Below are positions 26,201 to 33,419 of a stretch of DNA of 64,000 bases, piece by piece. The DNA comes from Ancistrus triradiatus (taxonomy: Eukaryota; Chordata; Actinopteri; Siluriformes; Loricariidae). The stretch is taken from NCBI GenBank assembly GCA_025084515.1, contig JAJAGP010001962.1, positions 81,083-145,082 on the forward strand. Direction: 5' to 3'. The notes under the pieces are model-generated. The model had not been told where the DNA came from. It saw only the letters and a list, made by a program, of their open reading frames with translations, and searched no databases. Made by a program: the position numbers and the translations under genes. Within the stretch, counting starts at the first letter, position 1; every line of letters starts with the position of its first letter.

Positions 26201-27947
26201 ACGTCGTCAAGCAGTCGGTGAGAATCATAAAAACACTCTGAATGCCTTTCCTGAAGTTCGGATGCTTTAGACAGCTCAAAAACATGGTGGCGCATTGGTT
26301 AATCAGAAGGGTCCTGGGTTCAAATCCCACCTCTGCCACTGTTCGACATTTTCTTGGACTGTAAGAGAGGGTGAAAGCGGCTGCCGAATAACTAAATGAC
26401 TCGATGTAACATCCAGAAATCCCAGAAAATATGAGGATATGCAGTACTGTGCAAAAGTCTTAGACCACCAGTAGATACCCCAATGGTATAATGACCATAT
26501 GGGCTTCTGTAGGCTACAGCTACATGTACTCTTGTACAGGCAGTAGAATTGATCAGGAGCACTTTTAGGAAGGGTAGCAGCCAAGAAAGCACTTTTTTCC
26601 AAATGTGGAACAGGGGCCTGAGACTTTTGTGTCGTCCTGTAATCTTTTCATATTTATCCCACACCCCGTGTGCTTTTTCATTTTAGTTTTTTTTGTGCTC
26701 AGTTTCATCTGAATTTATATTGAGTTTATAATAGGGATGCACCGATGTGGACCGGTATGATAACCGCTGTACGTTTGTGTCCGATACCGATATTAAGACT
26801 GATATAGTAACCTTTCTGTATTTAAAGAAGTCCAATTTAAAAAAGTCATTTAACACAGCAATAATGACATAATTAATTTCTAACCTTTAAAAAGATAAGA
26901 GTCTTTTTTTGTTGTTGTTGTTGTTTTTTTTAGTACCGAGTTGGTACAGGTAGCAACCAGAACAGTGACGTCTATAAGAAAAACAGTCATCTATAACTAT
27001 GTAATAAATCTGTTATGACCATCACTGAAAAAGATCCATATATAGGCGAGTTCCTATGTTCCCAGCCGCCTTGAAGGCAAATGTTCTATTGGTTCTCTTG
27101 ACATGCTTTTATTCAGCACTTTGCCCTCTGTAATCCTCCCCCCGTTTCGCAGGGCTACCTCCCCGAGAGCATGTTCGACCGCATCCTGACGGGCCCCATC
27201 GTCCCGGAGGAGGTGAGCAGACGAGGACGTCGGCCCAAGAACGCCCTGGCGAAGGCGGCCGGCGCGGCGAACACCAACGCCGCTCTGTCCGTCAACCCTC
27301 TCCTGAGCAACGGGCTCCTTTCAGGTCTGGACCTGAACAACCTGCAGGCCCTGCAGAGCTTTCAGCGGCTCCAGCTCACCGCCGCCCTCATGGGGCTCCA
27401 GGCGGACCCGGCTAACATGGCCGCCATGCTGCCCGTGATCTCCGGCATGGCCGGCATGCCCAAACTGCTCGGGATGCTCGGAAACCAGGAGGCGCCCGGG
27501 AACGAGGACTCGGAGCAGCAGGGCGGCGCAGAGCCGGCGCCCCAGCCCTCAGAGGGCAAGCTGGAGAGGACAGAAAGTCCGAGCGGCGCTTCGGGTTCGG
27601 GCCAGGCGTTATCCATCAACCCCTTGCTGCTCTCCAGCATGCTTTATCCAGGGATGCTTCTCAACCCAGGCCTTAATCTGCCTGTGGCCAACCAGCCACA
27701 AGGTGCCGATGCTCAGCCCGCCTTTCCCGCTCAGCCCCCTCTTTCTGAGGCTGCACAGAACCAGGACCAGGACCATCCAGGCCAATCAGAGGGGAAGGGC
27801 GGGGATGGGGAAAGGAAGGAGCCCGAGGAGCAGAAGGACAACAGCGGCGCCGAAGGTTCGGGGAAGGCCGGGTCGTCTTCCTCGGAGTCGGAGAGCTCGT
27901 CGTCGTCCTCGTCGGAGGAGGATTCGGAATCGACCGACGAAGACTGA
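4507..27947 (+). CDS. chd9: chd9, chromodomain helicase DNA-binding protein 9 (5'-partial, 37 exons in window)
   Basis: Nuclear ATP-dependent chromatin remodeller of CHD subfamily III (CHD6-9). Exons I placed by GT-AG sites and phase: 4507-4913, 9136-9244, 9327-9473, 10062-10130, 10247-10302, 11610-11727, 11814-11900, 13588-13725, 14124-14245, 14331-14574, 14654-14830, 14912-15055, 15149-15404, 16076-16286, 16379-16574, 16653-16826, 17068-17253, 17504-17614, 18215-18411, 18489-18688, 18770-18929, 19562-19651, 19743-19846, 19931-20048, 20132-20189, 20267-20315, 20394-20646, 20947-21152, 21262-22098, 23291-23454, 23531-23761, 24548-24722, 25113-25252, 25538-25744, 25886-26023, 26113-26217, 27153-27947. 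The join is 7,179 nt, open throughout, ending at TGA 27945-27947. CHD9 rather than CHD6/7/8 is chosen from the long serine tract after the second SANT-like segment, the two well-kept BRK domains and the acidic/serine C-terminus. About 500 N-terminal residues lie upstream. No frameshift or internal stop was seen. Confidence 0.93.
7621..7658. repeat. (GT)n microsatellite
   Basis: About 19 TG units in the first intron of the visible gene; the CVCVCV/THTHTH open frames over it are artefacts. Confidence 0.95.
8857..9037 (-). mobile_element. tRNA-derived SINE, copy 1
   Basis: On the minus strand it reads from GGGACTGTGGTAGCCTAGTG (A-box region) through GGTTCAAATCCC (B box) to a tail AGGGCGTCTGCTAAA. 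The tail resembles DANA/V-SINE type teleost SINEs. It ends about 100 bases before the acceptor of chd9 exon 2. Sister copies are at 10538-10706, 31690-31872 and 42757-42943, with decayed ones at 48670-48822 and 62790-62968. Confidence 0.75.
9136..9473 (+). CDS. chd9: chd9 window exons 2-3: basic linker before chromodomain 1
   Basis: Exons 9136-9244 (phase 2 to 0) and 9327-9473 (49 codons), residues about 136-221. The product is strongly basic (IVIKFGKKKKRK, then RRSNRQVKRRRYDEEQEARL) and ends in QLFV, the usual lead-in to the first chromodomain of subfamily III. The intron between them is only 82 bases long. A SINE lies about 100 bases before the first acceptor. The basic patches probably act as nuclear localisation or nucleic-acid-binding segments; that role is inferred from composition. 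Confidence 0.87.
9860..10003. mobile_element. hAT-like repeat, right-end fragment
   Basis: Ends ATATCGGTGCATCCCTAACT, the complement of the end seen at 3574. It lies about 60 bases before the acceptor of chd9 exon 4. Confidence 0.4.
10062..11727 (+). CDS. chd9: chd9 window exons 4-6: chromodomain 1
   Basis: Exons 10062-10130, 10247-10302 and 11610-11727 encode residues about 222-302. The first chromodomain is read as EFFVKYKNYSYLHCEWA split over the exon 5/6 junction (a TAC codon broken as TA|C), followed by KRIQQKIKRF and QAQRALFFAD. The paired chromodomains of CHD remodellers sit against the ATPase and gate its access to nucleosomal DNA. Exon 6 is preceded directly by a (GT)n run instead of a polypyrimidine tract. 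Confidence 0.92.
10538..10706 (-). mobile_element. tRNA-derived SINE, copy 2
   Basis: Same family as copy 1, minus orientation, with a short internal deletion of the GAGCGACTTACAATTGG part. B box visible as GGGATTTGAACCC on the plus strand. Confidence 0.72.
11577..11604. repeat. (GT)n at the acceptor of chd9 exon 6
   Basis: About 13 TG units run directly into GCGCAG|C. No ordinary polypyrimidine tract separates the repeat from the splice site. Confidence 0.92.
11814..13725 (+). CDS. chd9: chd9 window exons 7-8: chromodomain 2
   Basis: Exons 11814-11900 (29 codons) and 13588-13725 (46 codons), residues about 303-377. The second chromodomain contains FNPDYVEVDRVLEVSY and YYLVKWCSLPYEDSTWE, a very conserved CHD subfamily III sequence with the aromatic residues in place. 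The intron between (11901-13587) is large. A (GT)n microsatellite abuts the acceptor of exon 8. Both exons are multiples of three, so either could be skipped without a frameshift. Confidence 0.93.
11901..13587. other. chd9 intron between window exons 7 and 8
   Basis: 1.7 kb, mostly A/T-rich. It includes a fragment with CATATCGGCATCGGGACCGG words (12719-12765, same family as 3574) and ends in (GT)n. Nothing coding was seen. Confidence 0.6.
13563..13585. repeat. (GT)n at the acceptor of chd9 exon 8
   Basis: About 10 TG units end in TTGTAG|CC, the splice acceptor. Confidence 0.92.
14124..15404 (+). CDS. chd9: chd9 window exons 9-13: SNF2 ATPase, N-terminal lobe
   Basis: Exons 14124-14245, 14331-14574, 14654-14830, 14912-15055 and 15149-15404, residues about 378-691. 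Motif I is DEMGLGKT at 14350-14373 (K431, T432), motif Ia is within IIAPLSTIANWEREFRTW, motif II is DEAH at 14765-14776 (residues 537-540) and motif III is LLTGTPLQN. The lobe binds and hydrolyses ATP to translocate on DNA. The key catalytic residues are present, so an active remodeller is expected. The end of the lobe, MMELRKCCNHPYLIKG, is family-standard. Confidence 0.96.
15405..16075. other. chd9 intron between window exons 13 and 14
   Basis: About 670 bases with a small TATA-rich inverted repeat just after the donor (about 15408-15440). No repeat family or coding content recognised. Confidence 0.5.
16076..16826 (+). CDS. chd9: chd9 window exons 14-16: SNF2 helicase C-terminal lobe
   Basis: Exons 16076-16286, 16379-16574 and 16653-16826, residues about 692-885. 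Clear SF2 motifs: HKVLIFSQMVRCLDILEDYL (motif IV region), CTRAGGLGINLTAADT (motif V) and QARCHRIGQ with following basic residues (motif VI, arginine finger). This lobe closes over ATP bound at the first lobe. The final codons give a glycine run (NSLGGGG) before the next exon. Confidence 0.96.
17068..17614 (+). CDS. chd9: chd9 window exons 17-18: post-ATPase bridge
   Basis: Exons 17068-17253 (62 codons) and 17504-17614 (37 codons), residues about 886-984. They contain KKEIEDLLRRGAYGALMDEE, EEDIDQILQRRTKTITIE and FVASGNRTDISLDDPNFWDKW, the conserved segment that follows the ATPase in CHD6-9 and packs against it. Splice phases are 0 at both ends. Confidence 0.93.
17615..18214. other. chd9 intron with dispersed repeat fragment
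   Basis: 600 bases. Positions about 17697-17815 match the GAAAAACTCCCT..TTATAAGG..CCAAGAGTCAAAG repeat that is also at 24049-24103, 34080-34260 and 63085-63190. The rest is A/T-rich and unassigned. Confidence 0.5.
18215..18929 (+). CDS. chd9: chd9 window exons 19-21: SANT/SLIDE-type DNA-binding region
   Basis: Exons 18215-18411, 18489-18688 and 18770-18929, residues about 985-1169. They hold LVYGWGRWRDILQHGRFKRQ and RALLAYCLVHYRGDDKIK, the SANT-type core that contacts linker DNA in CHD proteins, followed by a basic PRGRKGKKMK stretch and KKHLKHHCNK. The last codon AAG is split AA|G; the apparent TAG after the exon is intronic. Confidence 0.94.
18930..19561. other. chd9 intron with two GGCTTTATTGGCA repeat copies and a SINE scrap
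   Basis: Two neighbouring copies of a repeat starting (A/G)GCTTTATTGGCA(T/C)G lie at about 19260 and 19385, each followed by TTGCCAAAG-like or GTGCCAAAG words. At 19496-19540 is the tRNA-like head of the SINE family (GGTTAAGGTACTGGACTATG), which sits directly before the acceptor of exon 22. Confidence 0.5.
19562..20646 (+). CDS. chd9: chd9 window exons 22-27: linker between the SANT segments
   Basis: Six exons (19562-19651, 19743-19846, 19931-20048, 20132-20189, 20267-20315, 20394-20646), residues about 1170-1393. Conserved words are VLLRVRMLYYLKQE, VWVPEPDHS-like VPEPDHSDLPTLWW, LLGVFKHGYEKYNTIRAD and MDGDVDDPEYKPAPALLKDE, all in CHD9 order. Exon 26 is only 49 nt and exon 25 only 58 nt. Exon 27 begins with a fish-specific looking serine/glycine stretch and then SALTARLRRLITASQR. 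Confidence 0.92.
20947..22098 (+). CDS. chd9: chd9 window exons 28-29: second SANT-like segment and long serine tract
   Basis: Exons 20947-21152 and 21262-22098 (837 nt, the largest in the window), residues about 1394-1741. They start with WTRREEADFYRVVSTFGVVF, a Myb/SANT-like fold, continue with PVWWEPGTHDRDLLIGAAKH and DYHILRDPELSFM, then a low-complexity region. Near the end (about 21919-22070) is a run of more than 40 residues that are nearly all serine, broken by a few R, G, T and C. A serine-rich stretch at this position is a mark of CHD9 among its paralogues. It is likely disordered and a phosphorylation target (inference). Confidence 0.94.
21173..21211. repeat. (CA)n microsatellite in chd9 intron 28
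   Basis: About 19 CA units in a 109-base intron between exons 28 and 29. Confidence 0.95.
22569..22660 (+). mobile_element. GTTGCCAG short MITE, copy B
   Basis: Starts CCACGGTTGCCAGATCCTGT and ends AAGAGGACCTGGCAACCG. The preceding word GTTTAATT is shared with copy C. Confidence 0.55.
22804..22876 (+). mobile_element. GTTGCCAG short MITE, copy C
   Basis: Starts CCAGGGTTGCCAGATCCCAT and ends AGAGGACTTGGCAACCC; 73 bp, 143 bases after copy B in the same intron and orientation. Confidence 0.6.
23168..23284. repeat. long interrupted (GT)n before chd9 exon 30
   Basis: About 117 bases of TG units with regularly spaced GC interruptions, in blocks of GCGTGTGTGT. It ends 7 bases before the exon 30 start, next to acceptor GCGCGTAG|CC. 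Confidence 0.95.
23291..24722 (+). CDS. chd9: chd9 window exons 30-32: conserved block after the serine tract
   Basis: Exons 23291-23454, 23531-23761 and 24548-24722, residues about 1742-1931. Words that match CHD9 order are GFDEDSIASHSTTHDDTQDS, GGYMLAASYWPK, DRVMINRLDSICQAVLKGKW, SFYTTKLLDS, EFSVKIND and LKLTFQKQGLSLKRP. Exon 30 is preceded by about 120 bases of (GT)n with GC interruptions, reaching to within a few bases of its TAG acceptor. Confidence 0.91.
23762..24547. repeat. chd9 intron with an inverted dispersed repeat
   Basis: Arm 1 (24049-24103) includes CCTAGGGCGACAGTGGCAAG and arm 2 (24261-24316) is its near reverse complement (CTTGCCGCTGTCGCCCTAGG). The arms are about 50 bases each with about 160 bases between. 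The unit belongs to a dispersed repeat common in otophysan fishes. Confidence 0.65.
25113..25252 (+). CDS. chd9: chd9 window exon 33: AT-hook-like basic patch
   Basis: 140 nt, phase 1 in and phase 0 out, residues about 1932-1978. It encodes VVKKRRGRRKNVEGVDLLFM. The RRGRRK core resembles an AT-hook and is known from CHD9, which has been reported to bind A/T-rich DNA. The DNA-contact role here is inferred from the motif. Confidence 0.88.
25538..26023 (+). CDS. chd9: chd9 window exons 34-35: BRK domain 1
   Basis: Exons 25538-25744 and 25886-26023, residues about 1979-2093. BRK domain 1 is seen as VPVINLKDGTRLAGDDAPRR and LDQWLKEHPGFVADVGAFIP, followed by EGRPKQKRHRCRNPNK and TGEERVQIINRRNARK. 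Two in-frame donors are possible for exon 34: GTTAGT at 25745 (used here because it gives the family spacing) or GTAACA at 25763, which would insert six residues. Exon 35 is 138 nt, in frame, with (GT)n abutting its acceptor. Confidence 0.92.
25858..25884. repeat. (GT)n at the acceptor of chd9 exon 35
   Basis: About 13 TG units end in TGTAG|GG, the splice acceptor. Confidence 0.92.
26113..27947 (+). CDS. chd9: chd9 window exons 36-37: BRK domain 2 and C-terminus
   Basis: Exon 26113-26217 (35 codons) and terminal exon 27153-27947 (264 codons plus TGA), residues 2094-2392. BRK domain 2 is FAPPLKDLSRFLQENPEYG followed by PESMFDRILTGPIVPEEV, then an AT-hook-like SRRGRRPK. The rest is leucine/methionine-rich (NPLLSNGLLSGLDLNNLQAL; MLYPGMLLNPGLNLPVANQ) and ends in an acidic/serine tail SESSSSSSSEEDSESTDED, the same kind of ending as vertebrate CHD9. 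The intron before exon 37 (26218-27152) holds a SINE-like fragment, a MITE and a dispersed repeat. Confidence 0.95.
26286..26400 (+). mobile_element. divergent tRNA-like SINE fragment
   Basis: GGGTTCAAATCCCACCTCTG is a B-box segment like the SINE family, followed by a tail GCTGCCGAATAACTAAATGA. It lies in the last chd9 intron but one element before the MITE at 26447. Confidence 0.5.
26447..26639. mobile_element. Tc1/mariner-type MITE (CTGTGCAAAAGTCTTAG), internally deleted
   Basis: Left end TA|CTGTGCAAAAGTCTTAGACC and right end GCCTGAGACTTTTG...CCTG|TA form inverted repeats with TA on both sides. The better copy is at 40160-40532. Confidence 0.55.
26732..27045. mobile_element. hAT-like repeat with GGGATGCACCGATGT end
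   Basis: Starts AATAGGGATGCACCGATGTG, followed by GATACCGAT words. Same family as 3574-4000. The right limit is uncertain. Confidence 0.4.
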
Positions 27948-28149
27948 TCCTTTATACGCGTATATAAACAAATCGAAATACATGCTATATATTTATAATA
28001 CATCTCTTAGAAATGTACACATGCAAAACACTTATATAAGAGCACTTACAAACGTGGTTTTGTTTTGTTTTTCGTTTTCTGTTTGTCCCCCCCCCCACCC
28101 CCCTCCCTCCTTGTGTACATACGAGCTGCGAAAGTGTTGTGTAACGATA

Positions 28150-28155
28150 AATAAA
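28150..28155 (+). terminator. chd9 candidate proximal polyadenylation signal
   Basis: Canonical AATAAA about 200 bases after the stop codon. Confidence 0.45.
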
Positions 28156-28917
28156 GACAGAAGAGGCGGCGGCGCCCAGACTCTGCGGCGGCTGAAATGC
28201 GATTTCAGTGTTGGTTTCTAGGTACCCGTTCTGCATGTCACGGAAACTTTTAGTCTGACGATCCGCGGATCTCTTTTGTGAACCTGTATTGCACAACGAT
28301 GTACAACTGCGGCGGATCGACCGAAAATTTGGCATTACTGTGTTCTGTTCATCATGTCGGGATTTAATTTTATTAAAGCAAAAGGACGCTGTCGCTCGCG
28401 CAGAGCCCTATAATTAATATATTTTGTGTGGGAGAAACGGAACTTGACTAATGTTTGCTCTTGTTTTTGTTTGGGGGAAATTTTTTGTTGCAGGATGGTA
28501 GGTTTTCGGACAGTACAAGTAACCTGTACTTCAGCAATAACACAGGCAGCTAACGAATGTCACTGGAGCTGTAGATACGCCCACACTACGCTACAGTACT
28601 TAACGCTCGACCTCCTATCCTTTTTGTTTCCTTGCTTTGCTCGCGTCGGTCTTTTCTCCCTCAGACCTCTGTTTTTCGGGAACCACATCACTGTGTCACT
28701 TAACTGCAAGCGTCTTCTGAAACGGAGAATCCCCTTAAATCACGTGTTGGAAATGTTTCGTCTGTACCTAATGGACCGTGGCGCGTGTAGAGCACGTGGA
28801 AACCTGTACACTCTAGAACTCGGAGCAATAGACGTCATCGGTAGTGGTCTGAGAAGAGTATGAACTGGCTCGATACTGCATTCCTGATGTCTGTTCACAT
28901 GCCAAATGCCATTCCAT

Positions 28918-28923
28918 AATAAA
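28918..28923 (+). terminator. chd9 candidate distal polyadenylation signal
   Basis: Canonical AATAAA about 970 bases after the stop codon, followed within 30 bases by a GT-rich stretch (TGTGCTGAGCGAGTGTTT), as expected of a cleavage site. Confidence 0.5.
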
Positions 28924-28940
28924 CTGGAGTAACTGTGCTG

Positions 28941-31233
28941 AGCGAGTGTTTCTGGACAGACCAGCCAGACGTAGGCCGGTGTATCAACGTGCTGATGGTA
29001 GAAATAAACCTGTATGCTGCCTCACGTCGGGCCTGAACCCGCTATGCCTAGGATGTGTGTTTTAGATCCAGAAAGCTTCCTTTAATCTGAAACGTCTTCG
29101 TATTTGTCGCACTCCTGTCTCGTTCCCACGCAGCACGTTGTCCTTAAGCCCAGCTCTGACGTAAATACCAGGATGTCTGGTTGGCGGTCGAATCTTCAGA
29201 TTTCCGAGCGGAACTGTTTCCTTATGGGTTTACCTTTCTGAGCTATGCACTACTGCACTCCTCCAAGACCAGTGTTTTCTGGGGTTGTGCCCCCTAGGGT
29301 CGGGGGTCCGGTCTGTTTTTATCAGGTTATACTCGTGTGTGTGTGTATATAAAGTAAAGTAAAGCAGAGATGGCTCCTAACACACACTCCCTGCTTATGT
29401 TTTTACTTTTTAGTTTTTGTCCCCCACATTTTAACCTGTCAGGTTTGTCCCGGACCCTTCTTGAATTCACAGGGCAAAGATGAGCGTCCGGTGCCAATCC
29501 TTTGCATAGGGGGTGAGGTCCAGAGCCGCAACCCTCACCCTCTAACCATCTCGGAATGCACAGGGCGTAGACGGGCAGGCTCTAAAATGAGCACCTTCTA
29601 CAATGTTTGGCTTGTTTCTGTTATGGAGGTGATCTTAATGAGCGGTGAGGCGCAATTTATGTACAGTGTTTCATAAAGTAAGTGTTAAATATGAAAATCA
29701 CTAGAGATCAGCAGCAACCTTTAGTCATGTTATTAAAAAGGTGTCCTGCGTGCCAGGCATGTTGTCACTCTGTGTTGTGACTCCGCTGTCACACAGTAAT
29801 GAGCAGTAGTCTTTACCGCTTGTGCTCCGATCCCGGCCTCGGCCTCCGCACTACATTTCCCTAACTTGTCACGTAGAGATAAAGGCGCAATCCGTTTCAT
29901 TTATTGGAACTGAATTGTATTTCCATCTGATTTGATATGGCTTTATTTAACGTGTTGCCGTGCGCAATCACCGCCCACACCCAGCTCGGTTCCAGTCAGC
30001 CGCCCAGGGCCACGTCGTGCAAGCGGATCATAAAGCTCATTCACTGCTGTAAAGGTTCGATTTGTCCCGAGATAGACGTCGAACCGCGTGCTAGAAATGG
30101 GCTCGTTTTTAGCGGTGGCGCTCTCGTAGGCGATCGAAGCATTCTTTTGTTTAATTATTTTTACAACGTTTTTGGACAGTTGCAATGTGTGCTCTGTGCT
30201 AGACGCGAAGACGTGGTGTAGTGGAAAAATCTTCCGAAGTGGTTTATTTATTGCATTAGTTTCTATGAAGTTCTATAAAGGAAATTGGTTTACCTATTTT
30301 TATTAAACGTGTTCGAACTCTCTGATGTCTGATAATTATGCTTCTTTTTTTTTTTTCCTTCACTTGGTCATACCTTTTTATTCTAAAGAACGCAGCACGG
30401 ATAGACCATCTCTTTTTTTTTTTTTCTTTTTTTTTTTTGATGGCATGTTAAGGGATGCAGTTGGATTGGGTCAAGTCCAGTTTCAATGTAAAATGTAGTT
30501 TCGATGCCCCAGCATCTTGCAAAAAAAAAAAAAATGCAGTTTCTGTCGATTGTTCACATAGATTGATGGACAGTATTTAAAAGGAAGTCAGCCAGATACG
30601 GACTGCTGATGGCTCCATGTTGGGCCACTTTGAACGTTCCAAAAGTACACATTCCACCAACTACAGTCAATGCAGTTAATTTATGACTTTATTTCTCACT
30701 TTAGAGGCAAATCACTCAATCTATTTAGTGTTTTACAGTTTTACAGGCGTACTTTTTGGCAACACCGGGTACAGCTGTGCCCCTCTAAATTGTGTGTAGC
30801 CCAGAAACGCCCCTCAAACAACGCAAACGGTGATCCCTGGGGCCCAGCGAGGGCTGACCAGCGCTGGCTATGTGCAGAGCTTGCAATGACAGTCGGAGAG
30901 ACCTGAACCCCCCTAAGAGGGCCCCGCCAGTAACCGTTACCGAACGCCGAGAATGGGGTGAGTTGAGCGGATAATAACGCTAACATTTTATTAATAAAAG
31001 CTGTAAAATAAATAAGGAAAAGCTGCTAGTCTGTCCTTAAATGTGAGGCCAAACACTTAAATAAGGTGACGCTCACCCGCGTCACGTTATTTATTTGTTT
31101 ACTTTGTCGTTTAACGTTAGGTAAACTAGCTATGAGCAGAGCTGTGACGTTGAGGACGTGTAAGCTTTTAAAATGAACACTTTTACCATGTTACACACTA
31201 TCCAGTATCAGTCACATTATTCTCTCTCCTCAG
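28941..31233. other. intergenic or distal 3' UTR, unassigned
   Basis: No supported coding exon. Short A and T homopolymers occur at about 30345, 30412 and 30520. Moderately CpG-rich patches at 29960-30210 and 30760-30960 might be promoter DNA for the small transcripts downstream, but this is only compositional. Confidence 0.4.
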
Positions 31234-31319
31234 GCTCATCGCTTGAGTTTCTGCCACCAGCAGCAGAAGAGAAGGATAAGGTGCCAACTCCAAGTGCTGG
31301 TAATGGTGACCGAGTTTGA
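31234..31319 (+). CDS. possible terminal coding exon of an unrecognised short gene
   Basis: A good acceptor (TTCTCTCTCCTCAG) is followed by a frame reading SSLEFLPPAAEEKDKVPTPS then AGNGDRV and a TGA at 31317-31319. AATAAA follows at 31381-31386, 62 bases downstream. No coding exon before it could be placed: the donor-like GAATGGG|GTGAGT at about 30958 does not give the right phase. It could be part of a transcript ending before the MGCSSSK gene, or chance. Confidence 0.25.
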
Positions 31320-31380
31320 ATTGACTACAGTTCGCCGTTTAACGTCCGCGTTCGGGTCTGTGGGACGGGACGCTGGCTGA

Positions 31381-31386
31381 AATAAA
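31381..31386 (+). terminator. possible polyadenylation signal
   Basis: AATAAA 62 bases after the stop of the possible exon at 31234-31319. Confidence 0.25.
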
Positions 31387-31689
31387 TGTACCGTAGCCAC
31401 ATAGTCTGTGCTCGTGTAATGTAAATATAAAGGGTATTTTCATGAGAACGATACCAGGCATTCCTAATGTTGCGTTTTAATTGACAGATTCACAACAATT
31501 ATATAAAATATAGTAATGTAGGCTACAGTTAAGACTCTGTGTAGGTTAAAGCCTTGTTTGTGATAACTGTTTAAGGTTTTAAATGTTGACGCGTATCTTG
31601 TCAGCTCCTACAGCCAGAGAGGAGTGTGAGGTTACTCTAAGGTTAATAAATAATCTAAGAACAAACTGTCTTCAAGAATACCACTTGTT

Positions 31690-31872
31690 GGGGACTGTGG
31701 TAGCCTAGTGGGTAAGGTACTGGACTCTGGACCAGAAGTTCAGGGTTCAAATCCCACCTCTGCCAAGCTGCTGGGTCCTTGAGCAAGACCCTTAACCCAC
31801 AATTGCTTGGATTGTAAGTCTGTACCAATTGTAAGTCGCTCTGGATAAGGGCGTCTGCTAAATGCTGTAGAA
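31690..31872 (+). mobile_element. tRNA-derived SINE, copy 3
   Basis: Plus-strand copy: GGGGACTGTGGTAGCCTAGT, then GGTTCAAATCCCACC (B box), GAGCAAGACCCTTAACCC and the tail GTCGCTCTGGATAAGGGCGT. Close to complete apart from a small deletion after CTCTGCCAAGCTGC. Confidence 0.78.
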
Positions 31873-32877
31873 TTGTTCTTAAGAAAAGGTTTTTGTAACA
31901 CTTTTTCTTAAGAGTGAAGTTAAGAAAAACACTTTCACGTATTAAAAACGGATATTTTCTTTCTTAAGACACCTTTGTCCTTTTATAATCTCTTATAGTT
32001 TATAACTTTAAAGCGAACACATGTTGATCAGATGGTCGTTACATGGCGCTTACCTGTATACTCTGTATGCATTGCACTTTAAAGACTCCTTGTGACCTTA
32101 TACTTTGTTTTTTGTTTAACATTTCAGTTCAGTCAACATCCACCATCTCGTCACGATGACGCATCAAACTCTAGCAGCAGTATCGGCGCACTACAAAAGG
32201 TTTGATGAAATCCCCAAACTGGAAAAAGTTAGCTTTACATTTATAAATAGTGTCAGATTATTTATAACCAAACGTTGATGAGATGGCTTTAGGGGTCGCT
32301 GTGAGCGTCCTTAATTGCACCGTGTGCACAAAGTACCGTTGTATGTTGTAGTACCAACATGTGGCCACAAGATGTCTCTCATTGCACACAAGTGAGTATA
32401 GAAGTATCGATACGGTTACATATCATTAACCAGCGAAATAAGGCAGCAGGAATGCTCAAGTTTCATTGTTCTAGGCACGGCAGCCTTTTGTTATGCATTA
32501 CATTAGTCATAGTGTGGAAAAGTACAGCGGAACATTACAGAAAGCTTTTTGAAAGGCCGCACACATTCTGTCCAACTCTTAGTGTTGATCTGTCGCCATG
32601 GCTGAAGCTTAGACCGACAATAAGTTCAGCGTAATCGGAGCTAACAAAGGTGTGTGTGAGCCACACCGGAGAGGCCTGCTGTCAAAACGGTCACATCAGG
32701 AAGAATGGCCAGCTCGTCGCGTTGTCATAGGAATCGTTCTGTGTGCTTTCGCGCTAATTACGCCCGGCTTAAGAGCATTCGGTTCCACAACCCCTCCAGT
32801 CTTTACTCGCCTCCGGTCGAAGTTTGTATGAGGACTTTCCCCTGGCGCCGGCGCTAGTTCGAAGGCATTTTGACACC

Positions 32878-33033
32878 ATGGGCTGTAGCTCGAGTAAAGG
32901 CGTTAGGGTCGTGGACGCCACCAAGCAGCCTGTGGAGAGGCCTGAGTCGTCCAGCTCCAAGAATTCGGACGATGGAGGGAACGGTTCGACCACGGCGCAC
33001 AACGACGACGCCGGTGGGAATGAAGAGAGCTGA
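32878..33033 (+). CDS. small putative N-myristoylated protein (MGCSSSK...), exon 1
   Basis: I do not recognise this gene. The open frame of 51 codons plus stop starts at an ATG in a strong context (GACACCATGG) and begins MGCSSSKGVRVVDATKQPVE. Gly2, Ser5/6 and Lys7 fit the N-myristoylation consensus, and Cys3 is a palmitoylation candidate, so membrane anchoring is likely. The rest is hydrophilic, rich in Ser, Asn, Asp and Gly. An in-frame ATG 54 bases upstream exists but would bury the acylation signal, so I prefer 32878. The exon probably runs on to a good donor at 33060 (AAG|GTAACA). If instead the weaker donor at 33014 (G|GTGGGA) is used, the frame continues in the next exon to 33654, giving 61 residues. 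The upstream 150 bases are CpG-rich, fitting a promoter. Confidence 0.5.
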   Translation: MGCSSSKGVRVVDATKQPVERPESSSSKNSDDGGNGSTTAHNDDAGGNEES

Positions 33034-33129
33034 GGGTCGAACCGCAGGCACGCACCAAGGTAACACGTGACGTTTTGTTATAATGCTAAACTCTGATATG
33101 TTAGACCTCCCATTTGTAAAACGACAAAC

Positions 33130-33190
33130 CAAAGACTTTTTACTATTTTTAGGGGTGCTAGAACACCAAGGGGCTAGACACGCCTATGTG
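33130..33190 (+). repeat. repeat pair member (GGGGCTAGACACGCCTATG)
   Basis: About 60 bases resembling 42972-43042: both have CTATTTTTAGGGG(T/C)GCT and AAGGGGCTAGACA(C/T)GCCTATG. Family unknown. Confidence 0.5.
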
Positions 33191-33419
33191 GTGAACAGTA
33201 TGTTCTCATAGTGGATGTGCTGAATGTGGGGGAAATGTGAGGAATAAAGATCAGAGACCATGAAATCAAAACCTTTTCTCATATGAACCAGAAAAATTGT
33301 AATAACTTAAATATAATGCTTTCCAGTTCAGTTTAGCACTTTGTCAGTCGTTCCTCTATTCTCCGGGTCAAGGGCGCAAGAATTCTAGCCTGCCCTAGAC
33401 CTTTATGACTCTGTGACTG

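Larger units (their letters stand above)
27948..28940 (+). other. chd9: chd9 3' untranslated region (proximal part)
   Basis: Sequence after the chd9 stop codon. It is A/T-rich at first and has a long C run near 28087. AATAAA occurs at 28150-28155 and again at 28918-28923, each a possible polyadenylation signal; ATTAAA also occurs near 28372. A 145-codon open frame at 28426-28863 has no recognisable domain and is treated as chance. How far the longest transcript runs cannot be told without RNA data. Confidence 0.6.

Noticed and set aside
4507..27947. Assignment to CHD6, CHD7 or CHD8
   Set aside because: The long serine tract after the second SANT-like segment, LKDGTRLAGDDAP in BRK 1 and the SSSSEEDSES-type C-terminus fit CHD9; my recollection of CHD6/7/8 C-termini differs clearly.
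28426..28863. 145-codon plus-strand frame after chd9
   Set aside because: Lies in the 3' UTR; no recognisable domain, composition not protein-like.
31690..31872. Real tRNA gene (A- and B-box words)
   Set aside because: No cloverleaf acceptor pairing; the same words recur in at least five SINE copies.
32151..32276. 40-codon frame starting MTHQTLAAVSAHYK and an exon-like segment at 32127-32200
   Set aside because: Short, no family, no supporting signals beyond an ordinary acceptor and donor.
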